From positions 58,731,403 to 58,795,402 of the forward strand of contig CM046303.1 in NCBI GenBank assembly GCA_025267735.1: a stretch of DNA of 64,000 bases, written 5' to 3'. Below the pieces are notes generated by a model. That model did no database searches. It had not been told where the DNA came from and saw only the letters and a list, made by a program, of their open reading frames with translations. Origin of the DNA: Mactra quadrangularis. Lineage: Eukaryota > Mollusca > Bivalvia > Venerida > Mactridae. Shown here piece by piece: positions 49,870 through 63,923 of this stretch; the stretch's first letter is position 1; each line of letters begins with the position of its first letter. Position numbers and translations under genes: made by a program.

Positions 49870-50442
49870 AGTAATCTATTCATTGAAATCATTGAACCAT
49901 TGTTTCAGTTCGTCGATAACCAAACGGAATCAATGTGTAATTTACATATATTAGATACTAGTACATGTATCTATATTCTGAAATAAGACAAAGAGTATTA
50001 TAACAGTAATAGCATTGAAATAGTGTTGGATTAGTCTCATCATAGCAAAAGGACATAGTTTGACAAAGCCCTTTACCAGTTTGACAGCTTGACCACTTAT
50101 TTCGATATCAATTTCGTGGAAGATGTGAATCCAACACCTCACCTTTGATATATCACTGAATGATTTCCTTTTGATGATTAGGTTAGAAAATATTGGTTGT
50201 TTTCCCTTCAAGTATCTGATTGAAGTGCCGAATAACTTTATATTTCAATACTTTGCTAAGAATGAATTTCTCTTGACGTAAATGTGTGTACAAATAACAA
50301 TAATGTAGCATAAAAGTATACTTGTACTTTGACAAATATAAGCTACATAATTTATAGTTAAAACCGTAACGTTGTTATTCATCCCATCATTTACATATTA
50401 ACCTATAAAAGCTTGCCTCCTTAACAAAGCAATAGAAGTGAA
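49870..50442 (+). repeat. Closing segment of unit 2
   Basis: About 570 bp shared with the end of unit 3 (60490-61062) and absent from unit 1. The minus strand has an 86-codon open frame (MKGKQPIFSNLIIKRKSFSD...) that is conserved in unit 3 over most of its length but has no recognisable domain. Confidence 0.7.
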
Positions 50443-51910
50443 CTGCTTCCATTATATCAATTTAGGCTAAACTAATTTTTGATTACATAAAGGATTGTTC
50501 CTGGGTAAAATGTTTTGAACATACAAAAGCACAAAATTATTATTTGTAATACTGTTTTTAGAATGCGTACAGGTCAGTGTACGGTTAGTGAAGTCATTCA
50601 CTTGTTTACTTCTACAAGATATCTACACTCTTTGTTGTAAATGCTGCGATATAACTTGCTAATTTAGAAAGGTCATTTAATTTAAACACAGAAACGTGTA
50701 TACAGTTCAATGATCCTCTAACATATTTTACTCTATATTTAATTATTTCTTACAAAGATATCTTAATACAAACGATTGTCGAGCTTTTCTCTTATACATA
50801 TCAATTTTAACTAGCGTTACTCTGACAAATGCTTCTATGTATCGTCATATGTTTACATTAAATTGAAACACATCAGAAGTCAATACTGGTTTCATTGATG
50901 AAGGGCACACTAACGAAACGTAACGTATTGATGATATCTGATGGATTGATAAGTAAGCTTTTCAAAGGTTTCATTACTTACAATGTTTACTTATAGGATA
51001 AAGTAATAGTAAATTCCATTTGGACTAAATTGTGTTTACGTTTCTACTAATGTTACAATCATTGACATGTGTTATATGCGACCACTAAGAGATAATTAAT
51101 TTACATGTAGTGCTAACTTGAAGTCAGTTGATAGCAACTTAGTCGATAGGGACGTTTTTAAGTAAGGCAAATATGTAGAGAGCGCGTGACATGTGGTAAT
51201 ATAATAGATAGAACGTTTGCATGTTTGATATTTACTACTTACTATAAGGGTATCACTGCTACACTAAGGAACTTTGAGAACGTGGTTTTATTTCCTCGAA
51301 ATTTATCTTTGTTCATGTCAATGAGTAGTGACATGTAAAGAAATGTTTTTCAGTTTATTTCTGCTATATGAATTTGTTTTCTATACAATATTTGTAACTA
51401 CGTATTTTTCTGTCTTCTTTTATAACATTTAAGTAAATGAAAGTATTACTCATGATAATTTTCTTCTATAAATAAACCAAACGTAAACACTGTATTTCAG
51501 TAGATTTGAAGTATAGAAGCCATATAGAAGCAAATCAAACCACTGACTATTTATGGACAGCAAAAGCAAACCAAACTTAACAACAATACAACTTCGAGAT
51601 TGTTTTATTAAAATTGAGGAAACAAACATGTTACTATATATTTGCAGTTGTAAACGAGAGTAAATAACAACACATTGTCAGGCATAAGCTTGAAACTATC
51701 ATCGACTGGTTTTCTTTCTGTACGAATTCTATATAAAATTGCCAGAAAAAAATATTTACTCAAATCGTAAATAACTTCTGGTATGTCTAAAGGCGCCTGT
51801 TTGTAGGACTTATGTAAGTTCAACAGAACATTTAGATTGATGTATAATGGGTGGAATGAATATATAAGTGTACAAGGTTCATCAATCAAGTCATGTTGTA
51901 TTGATTTCAG

Positions 51911-52001
51911 TGTTATATACAATGCTGTATCATCTAATTTAGTTTCGAAAGTATCAATTTATGATGGATTAAACAATGATTTTACGTTGATGAAAGCGGC
52001 T
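51911..52001 (+). other. Plus-strand splice-like block, unit 3
   Basis: A 91-bp block between acceptor GTTGTATTGATTTCAG and donor GTAAGA is open and encodes VIYNAVSSNLVSKVSIYDGL followed by NNDFTLMKAA. It is open also in unit 4 (62537-62627) but stopped in unit 1 and frameshifted in unit 2. Unknown; it overlaps an opposite-strand open frame. Confidence 0.2.
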
Positions 52002-53250
52002 GTAAGAAAATGTGTCTACCGTTTTAATTATCATCGTTTGAATAAATTATGAGAACACATTTAGTACTTTCTAATCTTAAAAGTCTTTGTGAAACACCAT
52101 TTGTTTAGACCTCATTTTACATACATGTATTCTATTAAAATGGGTTTTTAAAGTAAAAAACACTGAATTACACATACTTTTAAACTTGTTTTCGAAAACA
52201 AAGAGAACGGTTCTCGAGAAAAGTGTTTAGAACATACAAAAACAGGCACAAAATTATCATTATTAATACCGTTTTGAGAACGCATACAGGTCAATGAACG
52301 TTTGGTAAAGCCATTTAAAGGTTTGAAATTTATTTTTGTAGAAAGTGAAAATTTGTTCATTTGTTTTAGTAACAAACTCAGTACACCAGCTGTACCATCA
52401 CAACTTAATATCAGAACAGGGTCATATAGTAAACAACATATTTCTTTTTTTTGTTTTTGTATAATGTGTCCTTGTTTTAGGTGACTCGTACGGGTATTTT
52501 GCGGTTTAGATACATACACTGAACTTTTTGGTTCTCAATATTGGTTGTATGGAACTAGTGTATATGATAAAGTCATACTATAAAAAGATCTGAACTGAAG
52601 TAGTTTATTATTATTATGTAAATGTTGTATCTTTGCTCATAATAAAATTGTCATTTCTCAGAACATCGATATCAATCAGGAGAAGACCTTGACATAACTG
52701 AAACATGTTGACAAAAACATTTTTGGAGAAGAGTAAGCTAAGCAATATACTTAATGAATTCTGCAAGTAAAGAGTTTTATTTTTTTTTCAAATCAAATTA
52801 CTAAAGAACTTAAACAGGGACGCGAAACCATTTTGAAATCCAATCAATAGTTTGCTTTACTAGCAATGAATGCACAAAACTAAATACAGCTTCTTTTGTG
52901 CGTCTTTTGTTCTGCTAAAGTTTGAATTAAAGCATAGTAAGAAGATTAGTCAACTTGTCAAGTTTCTTTCACCTCACCATAAATGTCATTTTACAAACGT
53001 TGTTGACATTAGTTTAAATGAGAATTGTCATAGGTTTTGGTATAGATCGAGATCCCCATACGTAGCAATGTTATTTTATTGACAAAAACATTATTGTCAC
53101 TAACGTGTATTTATACATCATTAAAGCAAAGATGAGATCGTTTACCTTAGACTACTTGCATATACGTGATTTATTGGTAATTGTAGGTATGCGAATCATG
53201 ACATCGTTTTCTAGCTTGATTGAGACTGGCAGGGTGTTAACATTATCCTA

Positions 53251-53341
53251 ATTTTATTTATTCATTCCGAGTTAAACGCCGTAACATTGTTTTGGGTATG
53301 TTACAACATCAAGCTCACCTAGCTTGCCTGGACCCTTGTCG
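53251..53341 (-). mobile_element. SINE family B 3' fragment, unit 3
   Basis: Orthologous copy in unit 3, sharing TTGCCTGGACCC with unit 2. Confidence 0.7.
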
Positions 53342-55407
53342 CATTTTTTTTCTAAACAAGCCATCATAGTTTTTGTCTGCAAAGAGCATACATATATATA
53401 CCACAAAAAAGTAGTTCTCTTTTTCAAGTTCTGTGTTTGGACTATTTTTTCTGTCACATTGGTGAGTATCGAGAAAAAGTAGTTCCATAATTAAGTTCTG
53501 ATGTACCATAGATACCAGTCAATATTTTCAGAATAAATATGATGTTTATTTGCCAGAGAGCTAACTACTAAGGGTTCAGTTATATCTAATGAAATAAACA
53601 CTATTCAGTGTCTGCACTTCTTTGTTTTCAACAATATTTCAAAACTGTCATACAAAAAGCAGGATTGGTATTAACGTGTCTTTTAAATAAACAGTCTTAA
53701 ATAAACAAATCAATTTGGATAAGGGTTAGTTAAAATAATAACGTCAAGGATGACAGCAACGTTACTATTGAACACCTCTATGAAGATAATAAAGGTTAAT
53801 AGTATAACTTTCCTTACTACTTTGTGTAGAATTTGCTTTATACTATTAAGATAATAATTCATATATAGTTTGATGAAAAAAGGCATGATTAGAGACCGGT
53901 GAACTTTTATCACAAATTAGATTTGAAGGTATGCATTGTCTGTGTATTAACTTTTATATGTAGATGAAATTGCAGTACAAATCCAATCGTATGAATATAA
54001 AACATACATTCTTCCAGACGCTGCAGGACATTTCACCACATCTATCATCTATGCAGATTAAATACATATCATATAGATACAAAATGGTAATAAAGAATCT
54101 GCTTACTGAGCAAGTATTGTATTTTTTTCTACTGGATATATTCAACAAATTCAGAATCATCAAGTTGTAAAATATAACTATATTTCCATTCTGGGCATAA
54201 TCAAATTTGGTTCTCTTCTAACTTAATGTTATGCATTTCAAAATCAAATCAAGACGGTCATACAATAGCAAAAAGGACAATAAAATATGCATTTCAGACG
54301 TTTTATGATTTGTTCTGGAGGGAAATTATTTGTTACGCTTCCAGATGGGTTTAACAACTCGTATTGAACGTACATTTAATGTTTCTAGTCAAAGCATACA
54401 GTGAACCATAAAGGAATGGAATTTAAGATATCATTCCGTTAATTTAGTGTACTTCAAATAATGCCAGACAGAAATGCCAACTGTTGCAGGATATTGAAAC
54501 GTTTAATACTAATCGCAAATAAGTCAGCTTTAAAAAGGAAGACCAAATACACTCTTCTCACATACAAGAACTTCTAAATTCTAATGTTTAATCGCAAACT
54601 TATATACATCAGTTTGATCGATATTTAGATGATTTGATCGATGGTTTTATAAATGTTGCAACCGCATGCCGTTAAAATACTGAATACACTTAATAAAGCT
54701 TGTGTAATTGGATAGACAATTCGTTGAATTTTATTTAAGTAAAAGGTTTTGTGGTTGGACCATGTACCATCTTAGTAGCAGGATTGGCAATTTTGCATAA
54801 TTCTGAAATATATTTCTAGTTATACTCAGACACAATGTACATACCTTTAAACATTAACTGAATTATGAAAAAGACTTCGCGGGAAATAGAAATTTTTAAA
54901 TTGAATTACGTGTGTTGCATTTAACTGCCACAGGAATATTCGACTTCAATACAATTTAAATTTTACGTCTGGACTATATATAAAAGACCAATTAAAATAT
55001 ATTTTCACTGGGATTTCTGTGCGATGGAAACTAAATTGTATTCGACGCGAAAAGAAGTTCTTAAGTAGGCTGAATGTCTGAATATTTTATCACAATGGCT
55101 AAACCTGCATAAACATACATGTATTAAAATACAAAATAGCAAATGTGTTTGGTTGAAATGCATGTTTCTTTGAACAATATGAAGTGCACATATAACTCAG
55201 ATTCTATAATGTTACATAAAAAATAAGATGATAATAAGTTCCCCTAGAATTTGGAAAATGTACATGTCCAGTAGTGTATTTTTTGCTTGTAAGCTATTTT
55301 TAAGTAGTATGAAGCAATTTTTCTTGGTGCTTAACATAGATCTAATGGTTATGTAGTTTTTATTATCAATATGTTGCATTTATTCTGCAAAATGTTTATA
55401 ATGTGGT

Positions 55408-55516
55408 TGTGGTTCGAGGTTCGGACTCCCCCCCCTAGAAAAGTTTGGACCCCCCCCCTAGAAAACTTCGGAACCCCCCTCCCCCCAAGAAAAAAATTCT
55501 GGATCCGGCCCTGATA
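55408..55516. repeat. C-rich minisatellite, unit 3
   Basis: Orthologous copy, with an altered first repeat (TCGGACTCCCCCCC) and a CTCCCCCC interruption. It ends GGATCCGGCCCTGA instead of GGATCCGCCCCTGA. Confidence 0.6.
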
Positions 55517-56685
55517 CTATTGTATTGTTCGTATCAAATCTACCAATATCTTAAATCATTATGAATACATTATAGACAATAACAGATGTAATAACTTCAA
55601 GATACATTACCAGTGTCATAGTGTTTGTAATGGTGAGACGCATTGTGAGTACGCTTTGTTTGTAGTCGAAGGCATACATATTAATGAAAGTTATCTTTTA
55701 TTAAATCGTCTGTACATTATTCAACGATATGTAATTCATCGACAAGGACTCTAGTGATAGTATCATATAAAAAGATATTTGTTCGTTTTCTCTGAGTATA
55801 TGACGATTTAATACTCCGTTGATCGATTAAAATACCCGAAGGCTAACAATATACATTTAGCTTTAAGAATTATTCGTGTTACTGATTTCAAAGATATTTA
55901 AATGTCGTTCGTATTTAAAATCCAACGCGGAAGATACATATAGAAAGAACATTATTTCCTGGTATGTTGTATTAGATATATGCATTATACATATTGTGTT
56001 TTAGTAATTGTTATCATCTATGTTATTGCCATTCACATACATGTTTCCTTTTTCTGTGACAATTGGTGACAATAATTGGAAAGTATGATGTAAAAACTAC
56101 TCCATTTATTGTCATTAAGTATCAGACTATTGTATTGTTAGCATCTAATCTACACAATCTATCTTAAACCATTTTGATTACATTATAGACATCAGCTGTA
56201 CATAACTCAAAGATACACTTCATTGTCATGGTGTTTGTATTTGTGAGAAGTTTTGTGATTACGCTTTGTTTGTAGTCAAAGGCATGCATATTTATAAAGG
56301 TTATCTTTTATTAAATCGTCTGTACATTATTTAACGTTATGTTATTCTAAGACAAGGACCCTAGTGATTATATCATATAGAAACACATTTGTTAGTTTTC
56401 CATCTGTATATGACGATTTAACACTCCATTTGCCGATTAAAATATCTGAAGGCTTACAATGCATTTAGGTTTTAGAAGTATTATAGTTACTGCTTTCAAA
56501 TGTATTAAAAAGCCATTTGTTCCTACAATCTAACGCGGAAGGAACATATATAAAGAAAATTGATTCTTGGTATGTTGTTTTAGAAAGTAGCATTAGTAAT
56601 AATTAACATCCATTTTATTGCCATTTACGTGCCTGATTCTTTTTATTCTGTACATTGGTGATAATAATTGGAAAGTATAACGAGT
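55513..56685 (+). repeat. Internal ~600-bp direct duplication, unit 3
   Basis: Orthologous to the pairs in units 1 and 2, with the same block order. The end coordinates are approximate. Confidence 0.65.
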
Positions 56686-57583
56686 ATATGTTTCTAAATC
56701 TGAAAATACATATATTTTATAGCGTTGATATTAAGGAAATAAAACCTCGTAATAGTTGTTCGCTTTCTGAAGCAATTATTTGACATACAGAGCTGAATTT
56801 TGTTAATTTAAAAATATTAATCATCATGCTTTGTATTATTATTATTATACTAATTAATGATTTTCATTACAAAACTACGACTGATATATCCTATGGTTAT
56901 CATCATCTATTTCAAGGACAAGGCGGTGTAGTTATGTCATACGCATATGTTATGGTTTTGTAAGTCGATAAGATGCATGATATGTAAAACAATCTTATTG
57001 TATGTAAATATAAATTATAATGTAATATGTCTGAATGTAAACATATTGTAATCTTCTATCGCTGGTAACAAATTACAGGATTTATATCTCATTATGTGGC
57101 AACTATTGTACTACATTTCATGATTACTTTAGTTAAGAAAAAAAAGGAATAACAAGTATACATATTTGAAGCATTGCTGTATAAAAAAATCCAGACAGTT
57201 AAAAAGGAATTAGGTCTGTTAAGCATTCGTAATAAAGACATCATATTTTATTTTACATGCTTACAGCCTTAAAATATACTCGACATTTCGCGTAGAATTC
57301 TATGTAACATTTCTCTGAAAAGTGTTTTGCTAAGTTAAAGAAATGAATTTTAACTTTCTGACCAATATTCCGCTTGTGAAATCATAGTTTAGTTAACCTA
57401 ATTGTTTCAGGAATTTGTTGAAGATTCTCGTTTTTTTACTAGAATTTTATACAAGAAGCGGAATGCATTTCGCTTTTCACAAATTTAATATTGAATAAGA
57501 ATGTTTATTGAGAGTGGTTCACATGAATCAAATACCGAGTATTATTTGATTGAAAAAACAAGAAATGCATTCACGTTAGATGA

Positions 57584-57670
57584 TTAAATGATTTCATTTG
57601 TTTGTTCGACCAAATTGAGAAAAGGGTTATCAACTTTTTCTTTCAAAGGTTTGTCAATGACTGGCGATAT
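57584..57670 (-). CDS. Candidate terminal exon (exon 3), unit 3
   Basis: 87 bp with a good acceptor (TGTTTGTTTTCAATACAG), beginning ISPVIDKPLKEKVDNPFLNL and ending in TAA. Best-looking copy of the three. Confidence 0.25.
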   Translation of the reverse strand: MSPVIDKPLKEKVDNPFLNLVEQTNEII

Positions 57671-58391
57671 CTGTATTGAAAACAAACAATCATGTTTTAA
57701 GTTCAATGTGAACACACAGATAATTTTTGCCTTAGTTGAAAATCATCACTTTCACACTTTGTACTGCCATAATTGTATCTTGGGATTGTTTCATGCACGA
57801 ATATAATGCATGAAAACGTCGATATCTATTAGTGTTTAATCAAAAAGCTTAATGTGGTTATGTGTATTGAAAAAAAAAATACATATATTGCAATTATTAT
57901 TTGTGTGATTATATAATTCTTAAATGAATATCTAAAGGCAGACTAGCGAAAATAGAATAATGTCAGACAATACATGTATATCGCGGGATCTGTGGTAATG
58001 CATGTGATATTAATTCATTTTTCCTGCCACCAATGTCAAGGACCATAATGGAAAAAAGACCAAATTTGTTTGTGTGATTATTTGTATTGGGAACATGTCA
58101 TGGTACAAATTTAAATTATATTTTTTTAAATTATCTGTTTTAATTTGATGCCAAAGCATTTTGATCTACATAATATTGTCATATTTATTTTATTGTGTCA
58201 TTTGTATCATTATATCTTACCTAATGACAAAATAAATATATATATTTACCTAATCTAGCTACATGAATATATTATACTTATAATACGTAAGGATGTCTAT
58301 TGAGCAGAATTTTAACTTTTGGAATGAGAGTGTGTCGCTTATTTAGCTTCACTTTGATAATTATAATATTCGTTTAATGACTTTTGCTTAC

Positions 58392-58589
58392 TGGCACTTG
58401 ATGATATCTTATAAAGAATTATAAAAATCAATATCACACCGATATTACATTGAATACAACCATTATCATTATTATTACTTTTAATATAACTAGAAAATCC
58501 ATTAGTCTTGGTATTGAGACAGTTTGCGTATCTCATCGAGTTGTTTAAATCAAAACATTGCGTGAAAATTGATAGGGATGATGATTGAA
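58392..58589 (-). CDS. Candidate exon 2, unit 3
   Basis: 198 bp, open, with TAATTTAG acceptor and GTAAGC donor (a better donor than in unit 1). The peptide includes QCFDLNNSMRYANCLNTKTN and NGCIQCNIGVILIFIILY. Confidence 0.27.
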
Positions 58590-59305
58590 CTAAATTATGA
58601 CATGAAATAAACCGGCAAGTAATCATAATACATAAAAAGCTGATGCCATAAAACTAACACGCAAGCTTGGTAAAAATCAGAATTATCTGTTAGAAAGCAT
58701 CGACGTATGAAAATAACATTATTTAAATATGACAAATTTATTTTGTATATAAATCTAATGCACTCTATATATTTACTTGAGGCATCTAACGATTAGAATT
58801 TATCAGGTTGTCAAATGTTAGTGTCATGACATGTTGTTGGATATACCCTTTAAAATTGACTTACGCCATGCAGAATATAATTGATTGAATTAAGTATTAT
58901 CAGATTATTAATTCATACTGTCTACGCCTCTTCAAAATACAGTCATTTGGTGGGTGTATTGCTCCAACGAACATATAGAAACTCTTTGATTGAAACAAAA
59001 AAAAATGCACTTATGGCGGTTCTGAAGTGAAAATAGGTAAAATTGTACTTTAAGCACTCATAATAGCAAAAGTTCATTTACGTAGTATCAATGTCCTGTC
59101 AGGTAAAACATATCCACAATGATTTATATCCTCGATCAATGCTGAAACCATTTAGTTTTCTCGCTTTAGTCTGGACAATATTGATAATTTATTCATTGAA
59201 GCAATCATAACAGTTTCCTGTCAGTAGAACGATATTACACACAATACAAATGAAACATGTGATTAACATGTATTAGACATATGCTATTTCAATGAATTAT
59301 ATGAT

Positions 59306-59517
59306 GAGCTCCACTTTTGTGGAGTTTGGTCCTGAAATGAATTTTATGTTTATTCTCCCTCCTACTACTGATTCTTAAGGCAGTTGTCAGTTACTGATGG
59401 AAGTATGTGCAAAGTAACTGGTTTACAGCTAAATTTAGCCTTTCCTGGAACGGTGAGTAGGTTGACTGATCGCTGTGATATGTCCTAAACATTGTGTTGC
59501 TACGGCGTTATTCCTAA
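59306..59517 (+). mobile_element. SINE family A body without tRNA head, unit 3
   Basis: Orthologous to 36561-36771 and ending at the same place (TGCTACGGCGTTATTCC). Unit 2 has lost this copy by deletion. Confidence 0.75.
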
Positions 59518-59809
59518 TAAACTATCCGAAGAAATTATATGATCTAAACTATATAAGGATAGTAATTATAGAAAATGGCATTATCTAAAATAAGTAACAA
59601 TATGACATTTTTGGCAAATACATATTATAGAGTTACAATCCCCCGCAACAGATACGACTGATGCTAATAAATTTTCTGATAAAACCTGTGGAAAAAGACA
59701 AATGAAGTGAAACTTTGGTGGAATATTGCGTGCTTATTTATGGCTCGTATAAGCCAAAGCTAGTGGAAATTTGACGGATCAGCTACATAGTTTGATCTAG
59801 ATTATCCAC

Positions 59810-59921
59810 CAGCTGACATTGGTTAATTAAACATTGAGGAACTTGTGGAAAGTTTATACCCGTGCTACTCTGTTTGATGACATAATTGTTAGAATTAAGA
59901 CTGTCAAATAAGCCATCAAGT
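59810..59921 (-). CDS. Candidate exon 1, unit 3
   Basis: 112 bp with acceptor CTTTTTCAATATTCAG, encoding LDGLFDSLNSNNYVIKQSST then GINFPQVPQCLINQCQL. If the exon ran past the GTGGAT donor it would stop at an in-frame TAG soon after. Confidence 0.27.
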
Positions 59922-60489
59922 CTGAATATTGAAAAAGTTTTAGTACCTCGTTGAGATGTTTAAATCATAATGCTGGAGGCATATACTGACGTTGTCGGTT
60001 GAATCGAAATGTAGTCATGAAATCGTCGTAGAACAGTTTATACATTTATACGCTATAACGTCATTGAAGTTTTCTAAAATTATGCTATCGAATTTTATGT
60101 GAACATTGTTGTTAATACAGAATGCTCACCTAATGTCTTTTTGTTAAGTATATTTTATGATTAACGTCATTGAAGTTTTTTTAAATCATGCTATCGAATT
60201 TTATGTGAATTTGTTGTTAATACAGAATGCTCACCTAATAGTTTTTGAAAAGTGTATTTTATGATTAACAAACATTTGATAAATATGCTTTCTGGTCAGA
60301 TTTGGTTGTATTTTATGTCTAGTACCCCTTTTAGCGACATGTTTGCGGTCATACCATGCCGGAGTGTAACTAAGTATCCCTTGATAGAGAGAACAAAATG
60401 TAAAAGGCGTCGTTTACAAGTTGCTCAATTATGGCAAAATTGTGTCTTGATCAGTGCTTTTAAAATAATTGCATTTTTAAGTTACAGTA

Positions 60490-61062
60490 AGTAATCTATT
60501 CATTGAAACCATCTTGTTTCAGTTCGTCGATAACCAAACGGAATCAATGTGTAATTAACATATATTAGATACTAGTACATGTATCTATTTTCTGAAATAA
60601 GACAAAGAGTATTAGAACAGTAATAGCATTGAAATAATATTGGATTAGTCTCATTTATAGCAAAAGGACATAGTTTGACAAAGCCCTTTACCAGTTTGAC
60701 ATTTTGACCACTTATTTCGATATCAATTTCGCGGAAAATTGATAACCAACTCCTCCCCTTTGACATATCGCTGAATGATTTCCTTTTGATGATTAGGTTA
60801 GAAAATATTGGTTGTTTTCCTTTCAAGTATTTGATTGAAGTGCCGAATAACTTTATATTTCAATACTTTGCTATGAATGAATTTCTCTAGACGTAAATGT
60901 GAGTACAAATAACAATATTGTAGCATAAAAGTATACTTGTACTTTGACAAATATAAGCTACATAATTTATAGTTAAAACCGTAAAATAGAATTGTTATTC
61001 ATCCCATCATTTACATATTAACCTATAAAAGCTGGCCTCCTTAACAAAGCAATAGAAGTGAA
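60490..61062 (+). repeat. Closing segment of unit 3
   Basis: Orthologous to 49870-50442. The minus open frame here is 84 codons and diverges at its end by small indels. Confidence 0.7.
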
Positions 61063-62536
61063 CTGCTTCAATTATATCAATTCAGGCTAAACTAATTTTT
61101 GATTACATAAAGGATTGTTCCTGGGTAAAATGTTTTGAACATACAAAAGCACAAAATTATTATTTGTAATACTGTTTTTAGAATGCGTACAGGTCAATGT
61201 ACGGTCAGTGAAGTCATTCACTTGTTTACTTCTACAAGATATCTACACTCTTTGTTGTAAATGCTGCGATATAACTTGCTAATTTAGAGAGGTCATTTAA
61301 TTTTAACACAGAAACGTGTATACAGTTCAATGATCCTCTAACATATTTTACTCTATATTTAATTATTTCTTACAAAGATATCTTAAAACAAACGATTGTA
61401 GAGCTTTCTCTTATACATATCAATTTTTTAGCAAGCGTTACTCTGACAAATACTTCTATGTATCGTCATATGTTTACATTAAATTGAAACACATCAGAAG
61501 TCAATACTGACTTCATTGATGAAGGGCACACAAACGAAACGTAACGTTTTGATGATATCTAATGGATTGATAAGTAAGCTTTTAAAAGGTTTCATTACTT
61601 ACTTATAGGATAAAGTAATAGTACATTCCATTTGGACTAAATTGTGTTTACGTTTCTACTAATGTTACAATCCTTGACATTTGTTATATGCGACCACTAA
61701 GAGATAATTTATTTACATGTTGTGCTAACTTGAAGTCAGCTGATAGCAACTTTGTCGATATGGACGTTTTTAAGTGAGGCAAATATGTATCCTTAGAAAT
61801 TCTGTAGAGAGCGCGTGACATGTGGTAATATAATTTATAAAACGTTTGCATGTTTGATATTTACTGCTTACTATAAGGGTATCACTGCTACACTATGGAA
61901 CTTTGAGAACGTGGTTTTCTTTCCTCGAAATTTATCTTTGTTCATATCAATGCGTAGTGTCATGTAAAGACTATGTTTTTTTCAGTTTATTTCTGCTATA
62001 TGAATTTGTTGTTTTTATACAATATTTGTAACTACGTCTGTTTCTGTCTTCTTTTATAACATTGAAGTAAATGAAAGTATTACTCATGATAATTTTCCTC
62101 TATAAATAAACCAAACGTAAGCACTGTATTTCAGCAAATTTGTTTCGTATAGAAGCAAATCAAACCACTGACTATTTATGGGCAGCAAAAGCAAACTTAA
62201 CAACAATACAACTTCGAGATTGTTTTATTAAAATTGAGGAAACAAACATGTTACTATATAATTACAGTTGTAAATAGCAGTTGAGAATAATTAACAACAC
62301 ATTGTCGGGCATTAGTTTTAAACTATCATCGACTAGTTTTCTTTCTGTGCGAATTCTATATAAAATTGCCAGAAAAAATATTTACTCAAATCGTAAATAA
62401 CCTCTGGTATGTCTAAAGGCGCCTATTTGTAGGACTTGCGTAAATTCAACAGAACATTTAGTTTGATGTATAATGGGTGGAATGAATATATAAATGTACA
62501 AGGTTCATCAATCAAGTCATGTTGTATTGATTTCAG

Positions 62537-62627
62537 TGTTATATACAATGCTGTATCATCTAATTTAGTTTCGAAAGTATCAATTTATGATGGATTAAAC
62601 AATGATTTTACGTTGATGAAAGCGTCT
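62537..62627 (+). other. Plus-strand splice-like block, unit 4
   Basis: Counterpart of 51911-52001, with the same acceptor and donor and one amino-acid difference (last residue S for A). Confidence 0.2.
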
Positions 62628-63831
62628 GTAAGAAAATGTGTCTACCGGTTTAATCATCGTTTGTATAAATTATGAGAACACATTTAGTACTTACTAATCC
62701 TAAAAGTCTTTATGAAACACCATTTGTTTAGACCTCATGGAACATACATGTATTCTATTAAATGGGGTTTTAAAGTTCAAACTCTGAATTACACATACAT
62801 TTAAACTTGTTTTCGAAAACAAAGAGAACGGTTCTCGAGAAAAGTGTTTAGAACATACATAAACAGGCAAAAAATTATCATTATTTATACCGTTTTGAGA
62901 ACGCGTACAGGTCAATGAACGTTTGGTAAAGTCATTTAAAGGTTTGAAATTTATTTTTGTAAAAAGTGAAAATTTGTTAATTTGTTTTAGTAACAAACTC
63001 AGTACACCAGCTGTACCATCAAAACCCAATATCAGAACAGTGTCGTATAGTACACTACATATTTCTTTGTTTTTGTTTTTAAATAATGTGTCCTTGTTTC
63101 AGCTGACTCGTTCGGGTATTTTGCGGTTTAGATAAGTACACTGAATTTGTTGGTTCTCAATATTGGTTGTTTGGAACTAGTGTATATGATAAAGTCATAC
63201 TATAAAACGATCCGAACTGAAGTAGTTTATTATTATTATGTAAATGTTGTATTTTTGCTCATAATAAAATTGTCATTTCTCAGCAAATCGATATCAATCA
63301 GGAGAAGACCTTGACATAAGTGAAACATGTTGACAATAAACATTTTTGGAGAATTGTAAGCTAGGCAACATACTTGATGAATTCAGTAAGTAAAGGATTT
63401 TTTTTCAAATCAAATTTCTAAAGAACTTAAACAGGGATGCAAAACCATTTTGAAATCCAATTAATAGTTTGCTAGCAATGAATGTACAAAACTAAATATA
63501 GCTTCTTTTGTGCGTCGTTTGTTCTTCTAAAGCTTGAATTAAAGCATAGTAAGAAGAACAGTCAAATGTCATTTTACAAAAGTTGTTGAAATTAGTTTAA
63601 AAGAGAATTGTCATAGGTTTTGGTATAGGTCGAGATCCCCATACGTAGCAATGTTATTTTATTGGCAAAAACATTATTTTCACTAACGTGTATTTATACA
63701 TCATTAAAGCAAAGATGAGATCGTTTACCTTAGACTAATTGCATATACGTGATTTATTGTTAATTGTAGGTATGCGAATCATGACATCGATTTCTAGCTT
63801 GATTGAGACTGGCAGGGTGTTAACATTATCC

Positions 63832-63923
63832 TAATTTTATTTATTCATTCTGGGTTAAACGCCGTAACATTGTTTTGGGTATGTTACAACATCCAGCTCA
63901 CCTAGCTTTGCTGGACCCTTATC
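63832..63923 (-). mobile_element. SINE family B 3' fragment, unit 4
   Basis: Orthologous copy in unit 4 (TTTGCTGGACCC). Confidence 0.7.

Larger units (their letters stand above)
38023..50442 (+). repeat. Large tandem array, unit 2 (12.4 kb)
   Basis: Collinear with unit 1 from its first base. It lacks about 500 bp corresponding to 36272-36770 of unit 1 (including a SINE) and carries a private ~385-bp fold-back insertion (48710-49094). Its last ~570 bp (49870-50442) are absent from unit 1 but shared with the end of unit 3. The CRE palindrome is kept at 39945-39952. The candidate minus-strand exons are broken in this copy: a 1-bp loss in exon 1, a TGA in exon 2, and a lost AG next to another open block near 46303. 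Confidence 0.93.
50443..61062 (+). repeat. Large tandem array, unit 3 (10.6 kb)
   Basis: Starts at CTGCTTCCATTATATCAATT, which corresponds to 27735 in unit 1 and 40051 in unit 2, so it lacks their first ~2.0 kb. Landmark TTCCYGGGTAAAATG lies at 27789, 40106, 50498 and 61118 in the four units. It keeps the SINE that unit 2 lost. A short local duplication (about 60045-60105 against 60160-60220, AACGTCATTGAAGTTTT...) is private to this unit. Confidence 0.93.
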
